64,000 nt of DNA from contig NC_009441.1 of assembly GCF_000016645.1 (NCBI RefSeq), positions 3,348,001 to 3,412,000 of the forward strand, in the 5' to 3' direction. The notes beneath the pieces were generated by a model that was given only the letters and a program-made list of their open reading frames with translations, was not told where the DNA came from and did no database searches. The first letter of the stretch is position 1, and each line of letters begins with the position of its first letter. Position numbers and translations under genes: made by a program. Source of the stretch: Flavobacterium johnsoniae UW101. Lineage in GTDB: Bacteria; Bacteroidota; Bacteroidia; Flavobacteriales; Flavobacteriaceae. Shown here piece after piece: positions 40,081 through 50,787 of the stretch.

Positions 40081-41995
40081 ATGAATACAATTGCTGAGCA
40101 TATTGCAGATTTTTTAAAAGAATACCCGCCATTTGATAATTTAACCTTTCAGGAATTGTCAGATATTGCTACAAATATTCGTGTTATCAATTTAGAAAAA
40201 CATGCAGTATTGTTTCAAAATAACGACCCTTTGCACGACAGTTTTTATGTTGTAGCATCTGGCGTTATTAATTTAACTACAATTGCTGATGCTGAGGAAA
40301 CTATTATAAATAAATGTCATGAAGGAGATATTTTTGGACTAAGACCTTTCTTTGCCAAAAACAACTATATGATGACTGCAAAAGCACGTGAAGAAAGCAT
40401 TATTTATGCTATTCCTATTGCAGTATTTAGACCTTTTGTAGCTAACAATTCTGATGTTTTGAACTTTTTGCTTGAAAGTTTTGCCATAAATTCAAGACAT
40501 ACCAAAGATAACGCACGTTCTAATGGTAAATTAGATGCTGATAATGTGTTTATTGACCAGCAGTCAGAAATACAATTTATCCAGTCTCTTACCTATAATA
40601 ACTCACCGTTAACTACTGATTCACATCATATTGTAAAAGACGTTGCGCTTTTAATGACAGAATCAATGGTTGATAATATTGTAGTTTGCGAAAAAAATCA
40701 TCCAATTGGTATTGTAACCCATGCCGATTTAGCTTCTAAAATTGCAACCGGACGTTACCCAATTACTGAAACGATTGACAAAATTATGTCTTCGCCTGTA
40801 GTTACTGTAATTGAAAATGTTTCTCTTGCCGAAGCCCAGTTATTAATGCTGAAACACAATGTTTCTCACCTTTGCGTAACTAAAGACGGTACAAGTAAAT
40901 CTGCCGTAAAAGGAATTATTTCTGAACACGATTTAGTTGTGGCTCAAGCCAGTAACCCTGGTGTTTTAATTAAAGAAATTAAGCGTTCACAGTTACCAAA
41001 AGATTTAAAACAAATTCGCGATCGTCTGTCTGATTTGATTCAGAATTCGATTCAAAAAAATATACCAATTTCACATGTCAGTAATATTGCCAGCGAAATT
41101 AATCTGGCCATAATTAAACGCGCTGTAGAATTGTCAATTTTAGATTTAGGCTCCCCTCCTGCCAGATTTGCCTGGTTGAGCATAGGAAGCCAGGGGCGTA
41201 AAGAACAGCTTTTATTGACAGATCAGGATAGTATTTTGATTTTTGAAGATGTTGCACCAGAGAAATACAGAGAAGTAAAAGATTACTTTTTAAGACTAGC
41301 AAAACGCACCACAGCGATTCTTGAAAAAGTTGGTTACGAATATTGTCCAAACGGACACATGGGAAGCAATATGCTTTGGTGTAAGTCATTGAGCGACTGG
41401 ACAAAACAATACAACAGCTGGATGAATACTCCAGGTGAAAACAGCAATGATTTGAGCAGTATTTTCTTTGATTATGAGATCGTAATTGGTGAACCAAAAA
41501 TCGAAGAAGTTATTGAAAATGTAGTATTTAAAAATGCTGTAAACAATACTTTATTCTTTGATTTCTTAGGAAACGATGCTTTAAAAAGAAACTCACCTTT
41601 GGAGCTTCTTTAAAAAATTCATTGTTGAAGAAGAAGGACCGCATAAAGGAAAATTTGATATTAAAACCCGTGCTTTGATGCCTTTAATAGACAGTGCACG
41701 TTTATTGATTTTAAGTGCCAACATAAAAGGAATTAAAAATACATATTTAAGGTTCAAACAATTAGCTATAACCGATTCTAAAAACGCCGAAATATATTTA
41801 AGTTGTGCAGAAGCATTTTTAACGCTTTCAAAGTTTAGAACTATGGAAGGTTTTAAAAATGACGATTCTGGGCAATATATCAATTTAAGAGAAATGTCTA
41901 AAACAGACAAAGAGAAGTTAAAAAATGCTTTGACCCCGATGAAAGACCTTGAGGAACTAATTAAGAGTAAATTTCAACTTACACAATTCTCATAA
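40081..41995 (+). pseudogene. CNB-CBS-DUF294 nucleotidyltransferase-like protein, split by a frameshift
   Basis: The 5' frame (40081-41613) encodes 510 residues. It has a cyclic nucleotide-binding domain (residues 10-130), a CBS domain pair (170-300) and the DUF294 nucleotidyltransferase domain (SIGSQGRKEQLLLTDQDSILIF near 365; G-S-x-x-R and D-x-D). It ends abruptly in PLELL. One extra G at 41601-41602 (CCTTTGGAGC) shifts the frame. Removing it reads SPLSFFKKFIVEEEGPHKGK and continues to the stop at 41993-41995, restoring a 637-residue protein with the DUF294 C-terminal domain. This is either a real recent pseudogene or a sequencing error. Confidence 0.85.
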
Positions 41996-41997
41996 AT

Positions 41998-42594
41998 ATG
42001 CTAGACTGGATTAAAAACATTAACAAGGATTATCCGGAATTCTGGAAAGAATACTTGACAAAATTAGAAGCAAAACCCAGCAAATTTGTGGTTTTGTCTA
42101 CTGAAACTTCTGGCTTAAATCCTAACAAAGATGTTATTTTGTCTCTTGGCGCTTTTTCAGTCATAGATGACAGCATTATAATTAAGGAGAATTTTGAAGC
42201 CGTTTTACTGCAGTACAAATTCTTAGAAGACAATGGTCTTTCTAACGAATTTATTATTGAGAGTAAAATGACAAAAATGCCCGAAGCTGAGGCCTTAGAA
42301 GCTTTTATTAACTTCTTGGGAAATGCTGTTTTGGTTGGTCATCATATTAATTTTGATATTGAAATGCTTAATGCTGCTTTAGAAAGATTGGATTGCGGCA
42401 GGTTAAAAAATGAAGCGCTTGATATTGACGTTATGTACAGAAAATTAACTGACATTAACGACAAACAGTTTTCTTTAAACGATTTATGCGAAATTTACAA
42501 AATTCCAAAAAGTGACAGAAATTCTTCTGCCGAAGATGCTTATAAAATTGGTCTTCTGTTCTTAAAACTAAAATCGCGTTTGGGAATTAAATAA
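41998..42594 (+). CDS. DnaQ-like 3'-5' exonuclease fold protein with altered catalytic motifs
   Basis: A 198-residue protein of the DEDD exonuclease fold, starting 2 bases after the DUF294 gene. Motif I reads VVLSTETSGLNP where active enzymes have D-x-E-T; motif II is GHHINFDIEML and is kept; motif III reads RNSSAEDAYKIG where active enzymes have H-x-A-x-x-D. The first metal-binding Asp and the general-base His are both missing, so catalysis by the usual route is unlikely. The pair of DUF294 and this protein next to acs is likely functional as a unit in relatives of this strain. Confidence 0.8.
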   Translation: MLDWIKNINKDYPEFWKEYLTKLEAKPSKFVVLSTETSGLNPNKDVILSLGAFSVIDDSIIIKENFEAVLLQYKFLEDNGLSNEFIIESKMTKMPEAEALEAFINFLGNAVLVGHHINFDIEMLNAALERLDCGRLKNEALDIDVMYRKLTDINDKQFSLNDLCEIYKIPKSDRNSSAEDAYKIGLLFLKLKSRLGIK

Positions 42595-42608
42595 AAAATA
42601 TCAATTTG

Positions 42609-42632
42609 CAGGACTTCGACTTCGCTCAGTCT
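42609..42632 (+). repeat. ACTTCGACTTCGCTCAGTCT dispersed word
   Basis: The stretch around GACTTCGCTCAGTCTG occurs again, slightly altered and inverted, near 60188-60203 (AGACTGAGCGAAGTTGAAAT). Both copies sit just beyond a gene. It looks like a small dispersed repeat. Confidence 0.5.
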
Positions 42633-42649
42633 GGCATAAATTGTAAACA

Positions 42650-42686
42650 TAAAAAAAGCCTCTTAATTTTTAAGAGGCTTTTTTAT
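42650..42686. terminator. Bidirectional terminator between the exonuclease-like gene and acs
   Basis: AAAAAAAGCCTCTTAA pairs with TTAAGAGGCTTTTTT around TTTT. It serves both converging genes. Confidence 0.85.
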
Positions 42687-42700
42687 TTATTTATCGAGAA

Positions 42701-44611
42701 TTATGCAATTCTTTCTTTCATAATCTGTTCTACAACTTCAGGATTTAATAATGTAGTTGTATCTCCAAAGTTAGAGAAATCACCTTCAGCAATTTTACGT
42801 AAAATTCTACGCATAATTTTTCCTGAACGAGTTTTTGGCAAGCCAGAAACAAATTGGATTTTATCTAATTTCGCAATTGGTCCAATGTGATCAGAAATAT
42901 ACTGGTTGATCTCTTTTGTTAAGTTTTCTTTATTTCTAACTTCTCCGGTTTCTTTCAGGATAACAAAACCATATAATGCATTTCCTTTAATATCATGTGG
43001 GAATCCAACAATTGCAGATTCGGCAACCGCTTGATGTTCGTTGATAGCATCTTCAATTGGAGCAGTTCCTAAATTATGTCCAGAAACAATTACAACATCA
43101 TCTACTCTACCTGTGATTCTGTAATATCCTACTTCATCGCGTAATGCACCGTCTCCTGTAAAATATTTTCCAGGGAAAGCAGAGAAATACGTTTCTTTAT
43201 AACGATCGTGATTATTCCAGATTGTTCTGGCGATTCCAGGCCATGGAAATTTAATACATAAACTTCCAACTACTTGATTTCCTTCAATTTCGTTGCGTTT
43301 TTCATCCATTAAAACCGGCTGAATTCCCGGTAATGGTAAAGTTGCATAAGTTGGTTTTGTAGGCGTAACAAAAGCAATTGGCGAAATCATAATTCCACCG
43401 GTTTCTGTCTGCCACCAAGTATCTACAACAGGACATCTCTTGTCTCCAACGTGGTCGTTGAACCAGTGCCAAGCTTCTTCGTTGATTGGTTCTCCAACAG
43501 ATCCAATTACTTTAAGAGATTTTAGAGGATATTTTTGAATATAATCTAAACTTTCTTTTGCTAATGAACGAATCGCTGTTGGTGCTGTATAAAATTGTGT
43601 GATTTTATGTTTTTCGATAATATCCCAAAAACGGCTGAAATCAGGATAAGAAGGAACGCCTTCAAAAATTACAGTTGTTCCTCCATTTAACAATGGTCCA
43701 TATAATATATAAGAGTGTCCTGTAATCCATCCAATATCTGCCGTACACCAAAAGATATCATTTTCTTCGTGGCTGAATACGTTTTTGAATGTATAAGCTG
43801 TATAAACCATGTATCCAGCTGTTGTATGCACCATTCCTTTTGGTTTTCCTGTAGATCCAGATGTATATAAAATAAACAAAGGATCTTCGGCATCCATAAT
43901 TTCTGCAACACTATTATCAAGAGCTGCATCTAATAATGGCTGTAACCAAATGTCACGGCCTTCTTTCATAGCAATTTCTGTTTTAGTTCTTTTTACAACC
44001 AAAACTTTAGAAACTGATGGACAGGTATCTAAGGCTTCATCAACAATTCCTTTTAAATCAATTGTTTTATTTCCTCTGTAACCACCGTCTGATGTAATAA
44101 CCATTTTACATTCGCAGTCGTTAATTCTGGCAGAAACTGCAGAAGCAGAAAATCCTGCAAAAACCACTGAGTGAATTGCTCCAATTCTGGCACATGCCAA
44201 AACAGCTACTGCCAGTTCTGGAATCATTGGAAGGTAAATGCACACGCGGTCTCCTTTACGAATTCCCTGTTCACGCAAAACATTTGCCATTTTTGAAACT
44301 CTTTCGTAAAGCTCGTTGTATGTTATATGTAAAGCTTCTTCAGAAGGTTCATTCGGCTCAAAAATAATAGCCGTTTTATCTCCTCTTTTGCTTAAGTGTC
44401 TGTCGATACAATTTTTGGTAATGTTAACCTTTGCTTCTGTAAACCATTTTACTTCGGCATCGGCCATATTAAAATCAACAACTTTTTCCCACTGTTGATA
44501 CCAAGTAAAATTTTCTTCAGCAATTTTTCCCCAAAATTTTCTCGGCTCTCGTATTGACTTATTGTAATGTTTAAAATATTGTTCTAAATTTTCAATTTTA
44601 TAATAACTCAT
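42701..44611 (-). CDS. acs: Acetyl-coenzyme A synthetase (acetate--CoA ligase, AMP-forming)
   Basis: A 636-residue enzyme of normal family length. It activates acetate to acetyl-CoA through acetyl-AMP. YTSGSTGKPKGMVHTTAGY is the AMP-binding P-loop, VVDTWWQTETGGIM the adenine/acetate pocket, YFTGDGALRDEVGYYRITGRVDDVVIVSGHNLG the hinge, and TRSGKIMRRILRKIA the C-terminal lysine (in S-G-K) that is a known site of regulatory acetylation. No defect is seen. The nearby CNB-CBS-DUF294 and DnaQ-fold genes are a recurrent neighbourhood of acs in Flavobacteriia. No clear promoter box was found upstream. Confidence 0.97.
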   Translation of the reverse strand: MSYYKIENLEQYFKHYNKSIREPRKFWGKIAEENFTWYQQWEKVVDFNMADAEVKWFTEAKVNITKNCIDRHLSKRGDKTAIIFEPNEPSEEALHITYNELYERVSKMANVLREQGIRKGDRVCIYLPMIPELAVAVLACARIGAIHSVVFAGFSASAVSARINDCECKMVITSDGGYRGNKTIDLKGIVDEALDTCPSVSKVLVVKRTKTEIAMKEGRDIWLQPLLDAALDNSVAEIMDAEDPLFILYTSGSTGKPKGMVHTTAGYMVYTAYTFKNVFSHEENDIFWCTADIGWITGHSYILYGPLLNGGTTVIFEGVPSYPDFSRFWDIIEKHKITQFYTAPTAIRSLAKESLDYIQKYPLKSLKVIGSVGEPINEEAWHWFNDHVGDKRCPVVDTWWQTETGGIMISPIAFVTPTKPTYATLPLPGIQPVLMDEKRNEIEGNQVVGSLCIKFPWPGIARTIWNNHDRYKETYFSAFPGKYFTGDGALRDEVGYYRITGRVDDVVIVSGHNLGTAPIEDAINEHQAVAESAIVGFPHDIKGNALYGFVILKETGEVRNKENLTKEINQYISDHIGPIAKLDKIQFVSGLPKTRSGKIMRRILRKIAEGDFSNFGDTTTLLNPEVVEQIMKERIA

Positions 44612-45111
44612 AGTTTTGTGGAATTTTTTTTATAAATGTATTAAATATGCTTCTATTCTTAAAATTATTTAATTCATAAATTTTGACAAAAAAAAAACAT
44701 ATAATAAATAAAATATAAGCTTTTTTTAAAGTTATCCTAAAAAAACATATTTTAAAGGAAAATGTAAATCACAAAAAAGGCATGACAAACAAATTATCAC
44801 ACCTTTTTATTTAACAAATTTCAATAACAATTAATTCTGTAATTTCTGCATTACAATACTTTATCTATTTTGAAAATAGCAGCATCTTTATTAATTATAA
44901 ATAGAAATTTCAACAAGTATATTTTTGTTTAAAATATACCCCGTTTTCGGGATCAGCTTCACTTAACTTACTTGTCTCACAGAAGTTAAGTGAATGCAAT
45001 ATGCATCTATATCTATTTACTTAATAAGTGCTTACTAATTCAAAATATTAATTCAAAACATTGATACAGAGCAAATTCCACCTTAACATGGGCGGAAATT
45101 CCCAAATTTAT
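44612..45111. other. 500-base intergenic region with two plus-strand hairpins
   Basis: Between acs and ilvC. A TATTTTTG box at 44920-44927 is followed by a small hairpin (CCCG TTTT CGGG, near 44941) and a 12-bp perfect stem, TTCACTTAACTT (44958-44969) with AAGTTAAGTGAA (44983-44994), around a 13-base loop, then ATGCA/TGCAT. No T run follows. It could be a small RNA or leader, or a processing signal after ilvC. No protein-coding frame is seen. Confidence 0.35.
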
Positions 45112-46581
45112 TTATCCAATTTTTTTCATTGCTGTCATAGACTCACGTAACCAGGCTCCTACTTCTTCGATAGGGTGCTGACGAATTTCTTTGTTAACAG
45201 CAATTAATACCGTATTATCTACTCCATTTGAAGTTGAGAATGGTTTACCAATAATGTTAGTTTCTACTTTTTTCATGAATTCAGTCAATAATGGCTTACA
45301 AGCATGATCAAATAAATAACATCCGTACTCAGCAGTATCAGAAATTACACGGTTCATTTCGAATAATTTCTTTCTAGCGATAGTATTAGCAATTAATGGT
45401 AATTCGTGTAATGACTCGTAGTAAGCAGATTCTTCGATGATACCAGCTTCTGTCATAGTTTCAAAAGCTAATTCAACACCCGCTTTTACCATAGCAATCA
45501 TTAATACTCCGTTATCAAAATATTCCTGCTCAGAGATTGGAGCTTCTTGCGGCGCTGTTTTTTCGAAGTTAGTTTCTCCTGTTGCAGCTCTCCATTTTAA
45601 TAAGTTAACATCGTCGTTAGCCCAGTCGATCATCATAGTTCTTGAGAATTCTCCAGAAATAATATCGTCTTGGTGTTTTTGGAATAACGGACGCATGATG
45701 TCTTTTAATTCTTCTGCTAATTCGTAAGCTTCAATTTTAGAAGGATTATTTAAACGATCCATCATGTTTGTAATACCACCATGTTTCAAAGCTTCAGTGA
45801 TAGTTTCCCATCCATATTGAATTAATTTTGAAGCATAAGCAGCATCGATTCCTTTTTCAACCATTTTATCAAAGCATAAAATAGATCCAGTTTGAAGCAA
45901 TCCGCAAAGAATTGTCTGCTCACCCATTAAATCTGATTTTACTTCAGCTACGAAAGATGATCTTAAAACTCCTGCTTTGTGTCCTCCAGTTGCTACAGCG
46001 TAAGCTTTTGCCTGATCTAAACCAAATCCGTTTGGATCGTTTTCTGGGTGAACTGCAATAAGTGTTGGCACACCAAATCCTCTTTTGTACTCTTCACGAA
46101 CCTCAGAACCAGGACATTTAGGAGCACACATAATTACTGTAATATCTTTACGAATCTGCATTCCTTCTTCAACAATGTTGAAACCGTGAGAATAAGCTAA
46201 AGTTGATCCTTGTTTCATTAATGGCATAATAGCATTAACTACAGAAGTATGCTGTTTATCCGGAGTAAGGTTACAAACTAAATCAGCTGTTGGAATCAAC
46301 TCTTCATAAGTACCTACTTTAAACCCGTTTTCAGTTGCATTTTTATATGAAGCTCTCTTTTCTGCAATTGCATCTGCACGCAAAGCATAAGAAATATCTA
46401 AACCTGAATCTCTCATGTTTAAACCTTGATTCAAACCTTGTGCACCACAACCTACAATGACAACTTTTTTACCAGCTAATGCTGAAATTCCGTCTGCAAA
46501 TTCTGATTGCTCCATAAATTCGCAAACTCCTAGTTGCTCTAATTGTAATCTAAGTGGTAGTGTGTTGAAATAATTTGCCAT
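45112..46581 (-). CDS. ilvC: Ketol-acid reductoisomerase (class II)
   Basis: A 489-residue class II enzyme; the extended C-terminal knotted domain is what makes it longer than the 330-residue class I. It converts acetolactate or acetohydroxybutyrate, with NADPH and magnesium, to dihydroxyacids for valine, leucine and isoleucine. The Rossmann motif [21 protein letters not shown] is near the N-terminus, with [19 protein letters not shown] following, and the metal-binding [15 protein letters not shown] in the core. It is the last gene of the ilv operon, following ilvN by 78 bases. Confidence 0.97.
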   Translation of the reverse strand: MANYFNTLPLRLQLEQLGVCEFMEQSEFADGISALAGKKVVIVGCGAQGLNQGLNMRDSGLDISYALRADAIAEKRASYKNATENGFKVGTYEELIPTADLVCNLTPDKQHTSVVNAIMPLMKQGSTLAYSHGFNIVEEGMQIRKDITVIMCAPKCPGSEVREEYKRGFGVPTLIAVHPENDPNGFGLDQAKAYAVATGGHKAGVLRSSFVAEVKSDLMGEQTILCGLLQTGSILCFDKMVEKGIDAAYASKLIQYGWETITEALKHGGITNMMDRLNNPSKIEAYELAEELKDIMRPLFQKHQDDIISGEFSRTMMIDWANDDVNLLKWRAATGETNFEKTAPQEAPISEQEYFDNGVLMIAMVKAGVELAFETMTEAGIIEESAYYESLHELPLIANTIARKKLFEMNRVISDTAEYGCYLFDHACKPLLTEFMKKVETNIIGKPFSTSNGVDNTVLIAVNKEIRQHPIEEVGAWLRESMTAMKKIG

Positions 46582-46659
46582 TTTGTTTTAAAATATTAAT
46601 GAAATGAAATTTAATAATTGATTATTTTTATGATTACGGCCTAAACCGTCTTTAAATTG

Positions 46660-47181
46660 TTATTTGAATGTTTCCAGTAATGCTGAAATTTCCATTTTTT
46701 GCTTAGAAACTGAAATTCTGCCCGAACGTACAAACTGCATAATACCATAAGGCTTGAACTTTTTGTATAATTCTTCAATTTCAGAACGTCTTCCAGATTT
46801 TGAAATCACGAAAAAATCTCTTGAAACCGTTACAATTGTAGACTGGCTTTCTTTGATGATATTTTGAATTTGTTTTTCATCAAACAATAAGCTCGAAGCG
46901 ATTTTAAAAAGTGCATTTTCAAGAAAAATTGTTTCTTCATCTGTATGGTAAAATGCTTTTATAACTTCAATTTGCTTTTCGATCTGGCCTACAATATTCT
47001 GAACCCATTTTTCAGTTGTATTTACTACAATAATAAATCTAGAAACATTTTCTATTTCTGATTCTGAAACATTTAGACTTAATATATTAATGTGACGCTT
47101 TAAGAATATTCCAGATATTCTATTTAACAAGCCTACGTTATTTTCTGAGTATACCGATATGGTAAATGTTTTCTCTTCCAT
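46660..47181 (-). CDS. ilvN: Acetolactate synthase small (regulatory) subunit
   Basis: A 173-residue regulatory subunit. An ACT domain (ISVYSENNVGLLNRISGIFLKRHINILSLNVSES) at the N-terminus binds valine, and a C-terminal domain ends KFKPYGIMQFVRSGRISVSK. It binds the IlvB catalytic subunit, raises its activity and confers feedback inhibition. It lies between ilvB (gap of 90 bases, mostly a GTTTCAGG palindrome) and ilvC. Confidence 0.95.
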   Translation of the reverse strand: MEEKTFTISVYSENNVGLLNRISGIFLKRHINILSLNVSESEIENVSRFIIVVNTTEKWVQNIVGQIEKQIEVIKAFYHTDEETIFLENALFKIASSLLFDEKQIQNIIKESQSTIVTVSRDFFVISKSGRRSEIEELYKKFKPYGIMQFVRSGRISVSKQKMEISALLETFK

Positions 47182-47202
47182 TTTGTTTTTTTAGTTTTAT
47201 TT

Positions 47203-47267
47203 GTTTCAGGTTTCAGGTTTCAAGTTCTGTTGAGAACGTGAAACCTGAAACTTGAAACCTGAAACTT
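47203..47267. repeat. GTTTCAGG-type palindromic repeat, copy 2 (between ilvB and ilvN)
   Basis: GTTTCAGGTTTCAGGTTTCA is followed by its inverse GTGAAACCTGAAACTTGAAA and further ACCTGAAAC. The repeat folds as a near-perfect hairpin inside the operon and may slow or process the transcript between ilvB and ilvN. Confidence 0.8.
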
Positions 47268-47271
47268 TTTC

Positions 47272-48966
47272 TTAACTTAATCTAATTTCTGAAACACACG
47301 CTCCGGTTGGAATCATTGGGAAAACGTTGTTTTCTTTTTCCACCATAACTTCTAAGAAATAAGAATCTTTTGAAGCCAGCATTTCTGCAACAGCAGCATC
47401 TAAATCTTCTCGCTGTGTTACTTTTTTAGATTTAATATGATATCCTTCGGCAATGGCAACAAAATTTGGATTAATCATTTTTGTTGAAGCGTATCTGTTA
47501 TCAAAGAACAATTCCTGCCATTGACGTACCATTCCTAAAAACTCATTATTTAGAATTACAATTTTTACAGGAACCTGAGTCTGAAAAATCGTTCCTAATT
47601 CCTGAATTGTCATCTGAAAACCTCCATCGCCAATAATAGCAACAACTTCACGGTCTGGTCTTCCCATTTTAGCTCCAATTGCAGCCGGAAGCGCAAATCC
47701 CATTGTTCCTAATCCGCCAGAAGTAATATTACTTTTTGTTGAATTGAATTTTGCATAACGGCAGGCAAACATTTGATGCTGTCCTACGTCTGAAACTATA
47801 ATTGCATCACCTTTTGAGTGTTTGTTAATCATTTCAATAGTTTCTCCCATCGAAAGACCAGCTGATGATGGATTTAATTCGTCTTTAATTACCGAATCAA
47901 ATTCAATTTTCGCCAATTCTTTAAATTCATTGTGCCATAAATCGTGTGATTTTGCATCAAGCAGCGGCAATAAAGCAGCTAAAGATTCTTTTACATCACC
48001 TAAAACAGCAATTTCTGTTTTAACGTTTTTATCAACCTCTGCAGGATCAATTTCGAAGTGAATTACTTTTGCCTGTTTTGCATAAGTTTTTAAATTACCC
48101 GTTACACGATCGTCAAAACGCATACCGAAAGCAATTAATACATCACATTCGTTAGTTAATAAGTTTGGTGCATAATTACCGTGCATTCCTAACATACCAA
48201 CATTTAAAGGATGATCTGTTGGCAGAGCCGAAAGTCCTAAAATAGTCCATGCAGCCGGAATTCCTGATTTTTCAAGAACTGCCTTAAATTCAGCTTCAGC
48301 CTGACCTAATATAATTCCCTGACCGAAAACGATAAAAGGTTTTTTAGCACTATTAATTAAGGCTGCAGCTTCGGCAACTTTATCTAAATTTAATTTCGGA
48401 ACCGGATTATAACTTCTAATTCCAGTACATTTTTCATAACTAAAATCAAACTCATCAAACTGAGCATTTTTAGTAATGTCGATTAAAACAGGCCCTGGAC
48501 GTCCAGAACGAGCGATATAAAATGCTTTTGCAATAATTTCAGGAATTTGAGAAGCTTCGGTTACCTGAAAGTTCCATTTTGTAACCGGAGTTGAAATTCC
48601 GATGATATCCGTTTCCTGAAAAGCATCAGATCCTAATAAATGTCTTCCAACTTGTCCTGTAATACAAACCATTGGAGTTGAGTCGATCTGAGCATCTGCA
48701 ATTCCAGTTACAAGATTTGTAGCTCCCGGTCCAGAAGTTGCAATTGCAACACCCACTTTTCCTGTTGCTCTCGCATATCCCTGAGCAGCATGCGTTGCAC
48801 CTTGTTCGTGACGTACTAAAACGTGGTGCAGCTGATCCTGAAATTTATATAATTCGTCGTAAACCGGCATTATAGCTCCTCCCGGATACCCATAAATTAA
48901 GTCTACTCCTTCTTCTAATAAGCATCTAATAACGGCTTCGGCGCCTGATATTCTAATTGTTCCCAT
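47272..48966 (-). CDS. ilvB: Acetolactate synthase large (catalytic) subunit
   Basis: A 564-residue thiamine diphosphate enzyme, normal length. It condenses pyruvate with pyruvate or 2-oxobutyrate. GVDLIYGYPGGAIMPVYDEL and HEQGATHAAQGYARATGKVGVA hold the catalytic Glu; the thiamine motif GDGGFQMTIQELGTIFQTQVPVKIVILNNEFLGMVRQWQ is near the C-terminus. FAD-binding residues are in the middle. It is the second gene of the operon, 63 bases after ilvD. Confidence 0.97.
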   Translation of the reverse strand: MGTIRISGAEAVIRCLLEEGVDLIYGYPGGAIMPVYDELYKFQDQLHHVLVRHEQGATHAAQGYARATGKVGVAIATSGPGATNLVTGIADAQIDSTPMVCITGQVGRHLLGSDAFQETDIIGISTPVTKWNFQVTEASQIPEIIAKAFYIARSGRPGPVLIDITKNAQFDEFDFSYEKCTGIRSYNPVPKLNLDKVAEAAALINSAKKPFIVFGQGIILGQAEAEFKAVLEKSGIPAAWTILGLSALPTDHPLNVGMLGMHGNYAPNLLTNECDVLIAFGMRFDDRVTGNLKTYAKQAKVIHFEIDPAEVDKNVKTEIAVLGDVKESLAALLPLLDAKSHDLWHNEFKELAKIEFDSVIKDELNPSSAGLSMGETIEMINKHSKGDAIIVSDVGQHQMFACRYAKFNSTKSNITSGGLGTMGFALPAAIGAKMGRPDREVVAIIGDGGFQMTIQELGTIFQTQVPVKIVILNNEFLGMVRQWQELFFDNRYASTKMINPNFVAIAEGYHIKSKKVTQREDLDAAVAEMLASKDSYFLEVMVEKENNVFPMIPTGACVSEIRLS

Positions 48967-49029
48967 TTGGTAATTTTATTGTTTAGAATTTGAAATAATT
49001 ACAGTTTTCAAACTCATATTTTTTGTCGG

Positions 49030-50703
49030 TTAATTATCGGTAACACAGCCTGTTGAAGCACTAGAAACCGATCTTGCGTATTTAAGTAAAACCCCTCTGT
49101 CAACTTTTAGCGCTGGTTGAACCCAAGCCGCTTTACGAGCTGCAAATTCTTCGTCAGATATTTTCAGGTCGATTGTATTTTTTACAGCATCGATAGCAAT
49201 TAAATCTCCATCTTTTACTAGTGCAATACCACCTCCATCATAAGCCTCTGGTGTTACGTGTCCTACCACGAATCCGTGTGAACCTCCGGAGAATCTGCCG
49301 TCTGTAATAAGTGCACAGCTGCTTCCTAATCCTGCACCAATAATGGCAGATGTCGGTTTTAGCATTTCAGGCATTCCCGGACCACCTTTTGGTCCACAAC
49401 CTCTAATGACGACGACATTACCTGGTTTAATCTTTCCGGCCTGCAAGCCTGGAATTACTTCAAATTCCCCTTCAAATACAACAGCTGGTCCTTCGAAATA
49501 TTCCCCTTCTTTTCCGCTGATTTTTGCCACAGCTCCTTCAGAAGCAAGGTTTCCGTATAAAACCTGAATATTTCCTGTTGGTTTTAACGCTTTTTGAATT
49601 TCATGAATTACTTCTTGTCCGTCTTGTAAATCCGGTGTAGAAGCTAAGTTTTCAGCAACTGTTTTTCCAGTTACTGTTAAACAATCTCCGTGGATAAGTC
49701 CCACTTTCAATAAATATTTCATTACACCCGGAATACCTCCCACTTCGTGAATGTCTTCCATCATATATTTACCACTTGGTTTCATATCGGCAAGAACAGG
49801 TGTTCTGTCGTTAATTGCCTGAAAATCATCAAGAGTAATTGTAATACCAACAGAGTGTGCCATTGCAATTAAGTGCATAACTGCGTTTGTAGAACCTCCT
49901 AAAACTGCTACAATTGTAATAGCATTTTCGAAAGCTTTACGAGTCATAATATCTCTTGGCTTAATATCTTTTTCTAATAAAACTTTAATAGCTTCTCCGG
50001 CAGCAATACATTCGTCTCTTTTTTCCTGACTCAAAGCAGGGTTAGAAGAACTGTAAGGCATACTCATACCTAATGCTTCAATTGCAGAAGACATAGTGTT
50101 TGCAGTATACATACCACCGCAGGCACCAGCTCCAGGACAAGCATTTTGAATAACACCTTTAAAATCTTCCGGAGTAATTTCGCCTTTTACTTTTTTTCCT
50201 AAAGCTTCAAAAGCAGAAACGATGTTTAGAGATTCACCTTTCCATTTTCCTGAGTGGATAGATCCTCCATAAACCATCATTGACGGACGGTTTAATCTTC
50301 CCATTGCGATTAATGCTCCAGGCATATTTTTATCGCAGCCAGGAATTGCAATAATACTATCGTACCATTGTGCACCGGCTACAGTTTCAATAGAATCTGC
50401 GATTACATCACGAGAAACTAATGAATAACGCATTCCTTCTGTACCGTTAGAAATTCCGTCACTTACACCAATGGTATTAAAAATAAGTCCGACCAGACCA
50501 GCATCCCAAACACCTTTTTTAACATCTTTTGCTAAATCATTTAAGTGCATATTGCAAGTATTACCATCATAACCCATGCTGACAATACCAACTTGTGCTT
50601 TTTTTAAATCTTCTTCAGTTAAACCAATTCCATACAACATTGCTTGCGCCGCAGGCTGTGTTTGATCTTGAGTGATGGTTTTGCTGTACTTATTTAATTC
50701 CAT
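49030..50703 (-). CDS. ilvD: Dihydroxy-acid dehydratase
   Basis: A 557-residue iron-sulfur dehydratase of normal length. It dehydrates dihydroxyacids to the 2-oxoacids of valine and isoleucine. The cluster-binding and catalytic segments [46 protein letters not shown] and [20 protein letters not shown] are all intact. It is the first structural gene of the ilv operon and lies 29 bases after an intrinsic terminator that ends an Ile/Val-rich leader, so its expression is probably set by attenuation. Confidence 0.97.
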   Translation of the reverse strand: MELNKYSKTITQDQTQPAAQAMLYGIGLTEEDLKKAQVGIVSMGYDGNTCNMHLNDLAKDVKKGVWDAGLVGLIFNTIGVSDGISNGTEGMRYSLVSRDVIADSIETVAGAQWYDSIIAIPGCDKNMPGALIAMGRLNRPSMMVYGGSIHSGKWKGESLNIVSAFEALGKKVKGEITPEDFKGVIQNACPGAGACGGMYTANTMSSAIEALGMSMPYSSSNPALSQEKRDECIAAGEAIKVLLEKDIKPRDIMTRKAFENAITIVAVLGGSTNAVMHLIAMAHSVGITITLDDFQAINDRTPVLADMKPSGKYMMEDIHEVGGIPGVMKYLLKVGLIHGDCLTVTGKTVAENLASTPDLQDGQEVIHEIQKALKPTGNIQVLYGNLASEGAVAKISGKEGEYFEGPAVVFEGEFEVIPGLQAGKIKPGNVVVIRGCGPKGGPGMPEMLKPTSAIIGAGLGSSCALITDGRFSGGSHGFVVGHVTPEAYDGGGIALVKDGDLIAIDAVKNTIDLKISDEEFAARKAAWVQPALKVDRGVLLKYARSVSSASTGCVTDN

Positions 50704-50731
50704 TATTGCGTTATTTTTATTTTAATTTTAT

Positions 50732-50766
50732 TCAAAAAAAAACCTTCCAGTATTTGGAAGGTTTAT
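50732..50766 (-). terminator. Attenuator terminator upstream of ilvD
   Basis: On the minus strand AACCTTCCA, a 5-base loop and TGGAAGGTT form a 9-bp stem, followed by nine Ts. It starts about 25 bases after the stop of the leader peptide and ends 29 bases before ilvD. The leader tail GGAACGGT can pair with the ACCTTCC arm as a competing antiterminator with one bulged C. Confidence 0.85.
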
Positions 50767-50787
50767 AATATAGTCTTTCAATTATAT

